A stretch of DNA of 55,204 nt, from assembly GCA_022823165.1 (NCBI GenBank), contig JAJDXR010000072.1:1-55204 (forward strand). Direction: 5' to 3'. This DNA comes from Anaerolineae bacterium (GTDB lineage Bacteria > Chloroflexota > Anaerolineae > Aggregatilineales > Phototrophicaceae). Positions 49,403 to 55,204 of the stretch are shown here, in pieces (position 1 is the first letter of the stretch; every line of letters starts with the position of its first letter). The position numbers and the translations under genes were made by a program. The notes below the pieces were generated by a model. The model saw nothing but the letters and a program-made list of their open reading frames with translations, did no database searches and was not told the DNA's origin.

Positions 49403-50806
49403 ATGTTCAAGAAGATCGCCGTCTTTTCCATGACACCCCTCTTCCCCGAGCTGGCATTGGGAGGCGCGCAGAAGCAGCTGAAAAAAGTCGCCCTGCACCT
49501 GGGCCAGCTGGGCCACCAGGTGACCATCTTGTGCACACGGCGGCCAGACGCCATGACGCCTTTCAAGTGGCATAAAAACGTCGAAATCCTGCCTGTCTTG
49601 CGCTTCAAACAGCCCTATCCCGAGCCCTACTTCACGCCGCTCTATCACATCGCCAACGCCATACGCGCTGTCGGCGCCGCCATCGCCGAGGCCGATGTTC
49701 ACTATAGCCATGACGGCGGACTAATTTTCCCTTACGTCTATCAAGACAAGCCGACCGTGATTTCCCAGCGCAGCATTCTGTTCGCTGAGACTTTACAAAG
49801 CGCCCTGCTCTTCCAGGGCGACGAATGGATTCTGCCATCGGAACATACGCGGGCTTCTTATGAGGCGGTGGTTGGACAATTCGCGCCGGCGGTGGGCGAG
49901 CGCATGCAGGCCATCCACAATGGCTTCGACTGGCGGCGCTTTCGCTACACCAAGCCTGAGGCGCTCTTTCAAGTCATCCCGCCGGAGACCGCCGACCATC
50001 CGATTATGCTCTTTCCCCATCGCCCGGAACCAGCCAAAGGCATTGACCAGGTGATTCAAGTGGCGGCGCTGCTCAAGCGCGACTACGGCTGGGCTGACCT
50101 GCGCGTACTGGCGCCGCTGTGGCTGGATGCCGACGCCGAGCCGAGCCAGCGCGACTATTACGCCAGGCTGCGCAGCCAAATCAGCGATGCCGGCCTGGCC
50201 GATACCTTCGTCTTCCACGACTGGATCAACGACAAGCTGATCGCCGAATATTACAGCCTGGCGGATGTCACGCTCTGCATCGGCAGCTACGTGGAGACCT
50301 TCGGCAATACGCCCTTTGAGTCGCTGGGCTGCGGAACGCCGCCGATTCTTTCACGCGTGGGACCCTACCGCGATCTGCTGCCGGACGAGCATATTGACCG
50401 GGTCGACTATGGCGACATTGAAGCGGCAGCCGCCATCGCGCACAAGATCCTGAGCGAAAGCCGCCGCGCATCGCCCGCCACTATTCGCTACTTAAAAGCC
50501 GAGTTCTCTCAAGACGCTATGGTTGGCGCCTACGCCGATATCATCCTGGGCGCCCGCAAGAAGCCACCGCTGCGCTACCGGGCGCCAAAGTTAACCGGCG
50601 ATACGCGCTATCAGCTGGCGCCTTGGTGTTATTTCTCGTCAGCGCGAGGGCTGTATCACGATTTCCGCGGCGACTTCCAGGCGGATGCCGAGCTAATTCG
50701 CACTGTCCAGGCGCATCCCGCCGGTTTTAGCGGGCTCCTGGTCGATGCTGAGCAGCTGCGGTTTTGGCTGGACGAGGGCTATATCACTCCGCTGCTTGGG
50801 CGTTAA
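49403..50806 (+). CDS. Glycosyltransferase, GT4-like (GT-B fold)
   Basis: 467 aa. MFKKIAVFSMTPLFPELALG, then GGAQKQLKKVALHLGQLGHQ is the N-terminal acceptor domain of GT-B enzymes (GGAxxxLxxLAxxLxxxGHxV). IMLFPHRPEPAKGIDQVIQV begins the donor domain, and ADVTLCIGSYVETFGNTPFE, then SLGCGTPPILSRVGP is the nucleotide-sugar-binding E-x7-E region of GT4. It would transfer a sugar in the cytosol to a lipid or cell-surface glycan. The C-terminal ~80 residues after the GT core (from YRAPKLTGDTRYQLAPWCYF) are extra. Its 3' end overlaps the convergent PPIase gene by 23 bases. Confidence 0.88.
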   Translation: MFKKIAVFSMTPLFPELALGGAQKQLKKVALHLGQLGHQVTILCTRRPDAMTPFKWHKNVEILPVLRFKQPYPEPYFTPLYHIANAIRAVGAAIAEADVHYSHDGGLIFPYVYQDKPTVISQRSILFAETLQSALLFQGDEWILPSEHTRASYEAVVGQFAPAVGERMQAIHNGFDWRRFRYTKPEALFQVIPPETADHPIMLFPHRPEPAKGIDQVIQVAALLKRDYGWADLRVLAPLWLDADAEPSQRDYYARLRSQISDAGLADTFVFHDWINDKLIAEYYSLADVTLCIGSYVETFGNTPFESLGCGTPPILSRVGPYRDLLPDEHIDRVDYGDIEAAAAIAHKILSESRRASPATIRYLKAEFSQDAMVGAYADIILGARKKPPLRYRAPKLTGDTRYQLAPWCYFSSARGLYHDFRGDFQADAELIRTVQAHPAGFSGLLVDAEQLRFWLDEGYITPLLGR

Positions 50807-51695
50807 GCTCGTCATAAGCAGCCAACGCGGCCAGATTCAGCCGAATCTCAGCCTGTTCGACCTGCTGCTCAAGCCAGAGCTGAAAGATATTTTCGGCAAT
50901 GTTCGGCAGGCGTCCCGCCTCGATTTGCCGTTCGCCCTTGGCGACTACTTGAAGGACATGGTAGCCGAGGCGCGTACCGATCGGGCCGCCGATTTCGTCC
51001 AGCGGTTGCGAGAATGCCGCCTCGCCCAGAGACGGATCCAGCAGCTCGCCGCGGACGAACCAGCCCAGGTCGCCGCCGAAGGCTCTGGTCGACACATCAA
51101 GCGACAATTGCGCCGCCAATCGCGCGAAACTCTCGCCTTCAGCCAAGCGCTGCAGCGCTTGCTCCGCCTCAATTCTGCGGGCGACCAGGATATGCCGGGC
51201 GCGGACGTGCTCGACCTTGTCCTGCAAATGCGCGGTAATATCGGCGCGGACCGCGCTGCGGACATATTGCAGGCGAATGGCCGCCCGGAACCCCGCCGCG
51301 GTGTAGAGGTTATCGTTCAGCCACGTCCGCCAGCGCTGCGCGCCCAGGTTGTCCCTGAAGCTGGCGACTTCGGCGTCAACCGCTTCATCGTCCACTTCAA
51401 GTTCGTTCGCCGCCGCATACTGCAGTATCAACTCGGCTTCGATCAAGTACCGCAGCATATCAAGGGCCAAGGCGCCCCTGTCGGCAGCACGGGAAAAGGC
51501 GGCCACGCGCTGGAATTCGGCATCGAACCGGTCGCTTTCGATTAAGACGCCATTGACGCTGGCCAGAGCCTCGCCGAGCTCGGTCTCGGTTGCGGCAGCG
51601 CTGTCAGAGGCCCGGGTGGGGAGAACGCTGCTCAAGAGCAGCAATGAGAGCAACAGGCAACGTGAAGCGGCGCGCTTGATCAGAAGCTTGGGCAT
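50784..51695 (-). CDS. Secreted parvulin-type peptidyl-prolyl isomerase (SurA/PrsA-like)
   Basis: 303 aa with a signal peptide (LLIKRAASRCLLLSLLLLSS, cleavage near TRAS at about 30). It has no lipobox at the cleavage site. The SurA-N-like helical part (about 40-155) precedes a parvulin domain at about 160-255: VRARHILVARRIEAEQALQR, ARLAAQLSLDVSTRAFGGDL, GWFVRGELLDPSLGEAAFSQ and GGPIGTRLGYHVLQVV (the H of ARHIL and the H of GYHVL are the usual active-site pair). It assists folding of exported proteins. GAGG 7 bases before the ATG. Confidence 0.92.
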   Translation of the reverse strand: MPKLLIKRAASRCLLLSLLLLSSVLPTRASDSAAATETELGEALASVNGVLIESDRFDAEFQRVAAFSRAADRGALALDMLRYLIEAELILQYAAANELEVDDEAVDAEVASFRDNLGAQRWRTWLNDNLYTAAGFRAAIRLQYVRSAVRADITAHLQDKVEHVRARHILVARRIEAEQALQRLAEGESFARLAAQLSLDVSTRAFGGDLGWFVRGELLDPSLGEAAFSQPLDEIGGPIGTRLGYHVLQVVAKGERQIEAGRLPNIAENIFQLWLEQQVEQAEIRLNLAALAAYDELNAQAAE

Positions 51696-51948
51696 GTCTT
51701 GTCCTCTTGTCTAGCGCTGCGAACAGCAGTCATTATGCGTCTGGCTGGGAAATCGGGCAAGCCAACTGCGAAGCAGCTGCGGGAACCATACCTTTAAGAG
51801 CTCGCTTCACAACGCTTACCACAGAGTACAGCGAGTATGCCGAGGGCGCAGAGAATTTCGCGCCCGATATATTACTGGCTTTGCGCCGATGAGCCTCAAT
51901 AGAACCAAGTTTGTCATGCAAATATAGATTGGAAATCGCAACAATAGC

Positions 51949-52050
51949 GGACGAGCCTCCGGCTCGCCCCTACAACCATACGAGTATTTTGGCTATTACT
52001 TTCTTGCTGCTGCGATTGTCATTACTGACTTGTATCTATTTCTGCGTCTT
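51949..52050. repeat. Intergenic repeat family B, copy 3
   Basis: GGACGAGCCTCCGGCTCGCC, then CCTACAACCATACGAGTATT, then TTGCTGCTGCGATTGTCATT and ACTGACTTG. It is the best-preserved palindrome of the three copies. The gap 51696-52163 also holds a short direct CACAGAGTACAxxGAGTA-like string (51821-51838) shared with the region near 54893, and TATACT at 52125-52130, a possible -10 for the TPR gene. No gene is supported. Confidence 0.7.
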
Positions 52051-52163
52051 TGTCGTGAAGAATCTCAAGGCGCTCGCCCGGCGCAACGTCCGCGCCGCCG
52101 CTGCGTAGCTCAAATGGCGCATGTTATACTCGAATCAAGACTATCCAGTGAGGCGGGGCGACT

Positions 52164-53057
52164 ATGGCGGTGATCACCGAGTTGATTGATGCCGGTCTGC
52201 AATTGAAGCAGCAAGGCAATCTGCGCGGCGCCATCGAGCATTTCCGGCAGCTGCAAGCCACCTTCCCCGGCAGCGCGCGCATTCTTTTCGAACTGGCGGG
52301 CGCTTGGCGCGCTTTTGATGTACCGGAGCAGGCGCTGCCGCTCTATCGCGAATTGCTGGCGCTGCCCAAGAGCCAGGGCTTGCCGCCCAAGGACATGCCG
52401 CGCCTGTATACCCATCTGGGCGCGACTCTGCTGGCTCTGGGCGAAAATGCCGAGGCAAGCGAAATCATCGAAACCGGGCTGCGCCTGCACCCTGGCTACC
52501 GCCCCTTGCGCGCCTGGCGCATCCTGAGCTTGCGGCGCGGCGGCGACCACGAGTTGGCGCTCCTGGACGCGCTGGAGCTAATGCTGGAATCGCTGGCGCC
52601 TTCGCGCTGGGACATCTTCGAGGACGATATCGTCGCGGCTGTGCGGCAGATGCGCCAGGACCTGGCCGCCGATGAGTCACTGGCGCCGGCGGCGACAAGC
52701 GAAAGCTCATCGGCGCCCAATGCGGAAGCGCGCGGCGCGCCCGAGCCTGCGCCGGCCCTGAGCGCAGCCAGTACTGCTGATTCTCATCCCATCAGGGTTG
52801 CTGACGCGGCTGACGCCCCGGCCGAAGTAGAGGTAGCGGTGAATGTGGTGAAGCCCGCAGCCCAGACAAAAAAACGCGGCAAGCGCGGCAAGCGTCCCCA
52901 AAAAAACCAGGCGAAGCCGGCCTCGCAGATGGGCAAAAGAGCCGTCCGCATCGACATCGTCGATGACAAATCCGAGGGCAGCGCGCGCAAGCAGGCAGCC
53001 GCCGACGACCCGCCCGCGCCAAGCGGCTCGCTTAAGATCCCGCTTGATCCCGATTGA
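52164..53057 (+). CDS. TPR-repeat protein with basic tail
   Basis: 297 aa. The first ~160 residues are TPR-like helical pairs (IDAGLQLKQQGNLRGAIEHF, RILFELAGAWRAFDVPEQAL, ARLGATLLALGENAEASEII-type). A low-complexity Ala/Pro/Glu linker (about 170-235) leads to a Lys/Arg-rich stretch (TKKRGKRGKRPQKNQAKPAS) and an acidic end. It is cytosolic and has no recognised enzymatic domain. The last 26 bases overlap the convergent ABC-F gene. Confidence 0.75.
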   Translation: MAVITELIDAGLQLKQQGNLRGAIEHFRQLQATFPGSARILFELAGAWRAFDVPEQALPLYRELLALPKSQGLPPKDMPRLYTHLGATLLALGENAEASEIIETGLRLHPGYRPLRAWRILSLRRGGDHELALLDALELMLESLAPSRWDIFEDDIVAAVRQMRQDLAADESLAPAATSESSSAPNAEARGAPEPAPALSAASTADSHPIRVADAADAPAEVEVAVNVVKPAAQTKKRGKRGKRPQKNQAKPASQMGKRAVRIDIVDDKSEGSARKQAAADDPPAPSGSLKIPLDPD

Positions 53058-54717
53058 ACTCGCTTGCCCCCTCGTCCAGCACAAGGCTGCCATCCCGCAA
53101 GCGCCAGACTTTAGTCGCGATGCGTTCAATGAACCAGCGATCATGCGTCGCCGCCAGAATCGCGCCGGGGAATTGCAGCAGCGCCCGCTCCAGCGCCTCC
53201 AAGCTCTGCAAGTCCAAATGATTGGTCGGTTCGTCCAGCAGCAGCAGATTGGCGCGGCTGTGAATCAAGCCGGCGATGCCCAGCTTGCGGCGCTGGCCCA
53301 GGCTTAAGTCGCCCACCGCTTTATCCGCCAAATGGGCGTCACGGAACAAGCCGCAGCGGTGCAGCAGCGTCAAGAGCTTGTCAGCGGATTCATGCTGGAT
53401 GGCGCGCAGGACGGCGACAATGTTCCGCTCTTCAGGATAAGTTTCGCCGATTTGGTCGAGGTAGCCGAGTTTCGCGCCCGGCATTACTTTGACGCTGCCG
53501 CTGGTTGGCGACAGCTCGCCGGTTATCAAGCGCAGCAGGGTAGTTTTGCCGCCGCCATTGGGCGCCACCAGCGCCACGCGCTCGCCCTTTCGCAGCGTGG
53601 CGTCGACGCCGGCCAGCAACTGCCGCTCGCCAAAGCGCATCGCGACTGATTGCAATTGCAGCGGCTCCATGCTTGTCAGCGGCAGCGGATCAAAATTGTA
53701 CTCAACATGCCAGACATGGCGCGGGTTATCCAGGCGGCTGCCTTCGAGCCGGTCCAGTTGCTGCCGCGTCGAGCGCAGGGCTTTACTCACCGTGCGCGCC
53801 ACTTGCTGCTGGGCGGCGAATTTAATGCCCTTGTCGCCATCGCCCGGGCGTTTGGCTTTGCGGTGGCCATGCGCCTCTTTTTTCATCTGCAGGCGCAGCG
53901 CCTTCATGCGGTTGACCTGGCTGTGGTAGGCGTCGACTTCTTGCTGATAGCGCGCCTCCCGCTGCGCGCGATAATCGTCATAGTTGCCGTAATATGTGGT
54001 CAGGCTGCGCGTCACCGCCGACAAGTCGAGTATCTTGGTCGCCAGACGATTGATGAAGCGGCGGTCGTGCGTGATCATCAGCAGCGCGTGGGGGTAGCCT
54101 TGCAGATAATCCTCCAACCAGGCCAGCCCGGCGAAGTCCAGGTGATTGGTCGGCTCATCCAGTATCAGCAGATCAGGCGCTTGCAGCAGCAGTCCCGCCA
54201 AGCCCACCCGCGTTTTCTCGCCGCCGCTGAGCGACATCAGCGGCCGCGAGGCGTCGATATGCCCCAGGCTCAATCCGGCGAAGATGCGCTCGCGCCGCTC
54301 TTCCAGGGTATAGCCGCCGCGCAGCTCATATTGCGCTTGCAGCGTCCCGTATTCCTCCAGCGCATCGCTGAGGTCGCCGCCCTGCGTCAAGCGCTCTTCC
54401 AGATGGTCCAGGCGGCGGCGCAGCGCGCTCAACTCGCCCAGTCCCTCGCTGATGTAGCGGCTCACGCTGATGGAGCGCTCAATCTGCGCTTCCTGCGGCA
54501 GATAGCCCAGGACCGTGCCCGGCGCGACGCGAACTTCGCCTTGTTCGCTGGGCTCGCGGCCCAGGATCAAGCGCGCCAGGGTCGATTTGCCGACGCCGTT
54601 TTCGCCGACCAGCGCGGCGCGATCGCCCCGCTTCAAGTTCAAGTCCACCCCGTCGAGGATCAGCTTGGCGCCGTAATACTTTTGCAGGCCGCTGACGCTC
54701 AAGACCTGTGACGACAT
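53032..54717 (-). CDS. ABC-F family ATPase
   Basis: 561 aa with two ABC domains in one chain and no membrane segment, as in ABC-F proteins (EttA/Uup/Vga group), which bind the ribosome. Domain 1: Walker A LVGENGVGKSTLARLILGRE, signature LMSLSGGEKTRVGLAGLLLQ, Walker B LLILDEPTNHLDFAGLAWLE. Domain 2: Walker A LVAPNGGGKTTLLRLITGEL, signature LSLGQRRKLGIAGLIHSR, Walker B LLLLDEPTNHLDLQSLEALE. The interdomain linker (about 250-330) is basic, as in the P-site tRNA-interaction motif. Whether it is a housekeeping or resistance-type ABC-F cannot be told. GGAG 6 bases before the ATG. Confidence 0.94.
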   Translation of the reverse strand: MSSQVLSVSGLQKYYGAKLILDGVDLNLKRGDRAALVGENGVGKSTLARLILGREPSEQGEVRVAPGTVLGYLPQEAQIERSISVSRYISEGLGELSALRRRLDHLEERLTQGGDLSDALEEYGTLQAQYELRGGYTLEERRERIFAGLSLGHIDASRPLMSLSGGEKTRVGLAGLLLQAPDLLILDEPTNHLDFAGLAWLEDYLQGYPHALLMITHDRRFINRLATKILDLSAVTRSLTTYYGNYDDYRAQREARYQQEVDAYHSQVNRMKALRLQMKKEAHGHRKAKRPGDGDKGIKFAAQQQVARTVSKALRSTRQQLDRLEGSRLDNPRHVWHVEYNFDPLPLTSMEPLQLQSVAMRFGERQLLAGVDATLRKGERVALVAPNGGGKTTLLRLITGELSPTSGSVKVMPGAKLGYLDQIGETYPEERNIVAVLRAIQHESADKLLTLLHRCGLFRDAHLADKAVGDLSLGQRRKLGIAGLIHSRANLLLLDEPTNHLDLQSLEALERALLQFPGAILAATHDRWFIERIATKVWRLRDGSLVLDEGASEFNRDQAGS

Positions 54718-54778
54718 TTGCGCTCCGATTGAATTAGTCCGGCGGCATCATTCTGCTGGTCAAACTTCTGGCATTCAA

Positions 54779-55204
54779 GGGAGTGTCTATCTTGGTGGAT
54801 ATTTCCTGAGTGCCGAGCTTGGCGCCGGTTAATTCACCACTGAGACACAGAAGTAGAACAAAGCAAGTCATGCAAATGATTTGCCACAGAGTACACCGAG
54901 TAAAAGAGAGTTCAACGAGTAAAGCAATGAAGTGATCGTAAGCTGGTATAAGTTTCATTTCTTGCCTGACTGCCGGATTGCCGCAGCATCGAAACAATAT
55001 AGAACTCTCTGTGCCGGCGGGCAGTGTCTACGCGCCCCTCTGTGTATCCTCGTTTTCCTCAGTAGATGCAAGTAAGTCATGCAAATTTCACAGCATCGGG
55101 TCAGCCAAGGCTGACCCCTACAGGGTTCAAAATATAGTCGAAAGTTGTAGGGGCGAGCCTTGGCTCGCCCACGCAAACACGAAAATTCGCTATTTTGTGA
55201 TGAT
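54779..55204. mobile_element. Family A small elements, copy 4: one left end and an inverted core, running off the window
   Basis: A left end GGGAGTGTCTATCTTGGTGG (54779-54798) and its continuation to GACACAGAAGTA (about 54853) match copies 2 and 3. Then an unrelated stretch (54853-55000) follows. From 55008 the modules return in inverted orientation: GCGGGCAGTGTCTACGCGCC, GGTCAGCCAAGGCTGACCCC, AAAATATAGTCGAAAGTTGT, GGGCGAGCCTTGGCTCGCCC and AATTCGCTATTTTG, up to the window edge. This is either a rearranged element or one element broken by another. No gene is visible in 54718-55204. Confidence 0.75.

Overview
The window looks like chromosomal DNA of an uncultured or little-studied member of the Chloroflexota (Anaerolineae-like). 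I infer this from four things: high GC, a large surface protein with threonine/proline linkers of the [12 protein letters not shown] type, the ABC sugar-transport and M24/Gfo/ABC-F gene style, and intergenic DNA full of short palindromic repeats of the TAGGGGCGAGCC type. It is a lineage guess, not a placement. No rRNA or tRNA gene was seen.

Layout. 1-87: truncated IS481-like transposase (minus). 216-7852: HAD phosphatase, then a minus-strand block with a Rossmann dehydrogenase, hisG, a HisRS/HisZ-family gene, an AlkZ-like winged-helix protein, a membrane protein paired with an ECF-type sigma factor, and a PfkB kinase. 8241-12299: ABC sugar-type importer (two permeases and a binding protein, no ATPase). 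12727-13995: rho. 14265-21972: sulfur-assimilation and siroheme cluster (APS reductase, precorrin-2 dehydrogenase, CbiX-type chelatase, SUMT, sulfite/nitrite reductase with an extra C-terminal domain, an unknown protein, a Stf0-type sulfotransferase). 22323-24920: MalY/PatB aminotransferase, nucleoside hydrolase, DUF4342 protein. 25371-36885: dnaN and a mixed set (PPOX-like, DUF89, R3H/SpoIIIAA-like ATPase, GNAT-like, Gfo/Idh, xpt, DinB-like, WD40, thioesterase, M24 peptidase). 37385-39964: large surface protein. 40084-46425: phzF fragment, zinc-ribbon protein and helicase-C3-like protein, rsmI, degenerate esterase, GNAT, HisC-like aminotransferase. 46467-49108: rpsB-tsf-pyrH. 49403-54717: glycosyltransferase, secreted PPIase, TPR protein, ABC-F ATPase.

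The most striking feature is the leader of the sulfur operon. A good sigma70-type promoter (TTGACA-17-TAAAAT, 14272-14300) is followed by two consecutive short ORFs, each with a cluster of cysteine codons (CCAPCCC in the first, CMKSCPCTC in the second), and each followed by a clear intrinsic terminator (14445-14474 and 14606-14638). For the second, a 13-bp antiterminator pairing mutually exclusive with the terminator can be drawn. The simplest reading is two serial cysteine-codon attenuators in front of the operon that makes sulfide for cysteine. The ORFs are too short for ordinary gene calling.

Mobile and repeat DNA. One family of small non-coding elements (about 330-520 bp) has GGGAGTGTCTA / TAGACACTCCC ends. 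Two copies carry 8-bp direct repeats at their ends (GCTAAGTT; GCTTCCAA), as expected of MITEs. Two other palindromic families (called B and C here) and a 37-bp tandem repeat sit in other gaps.
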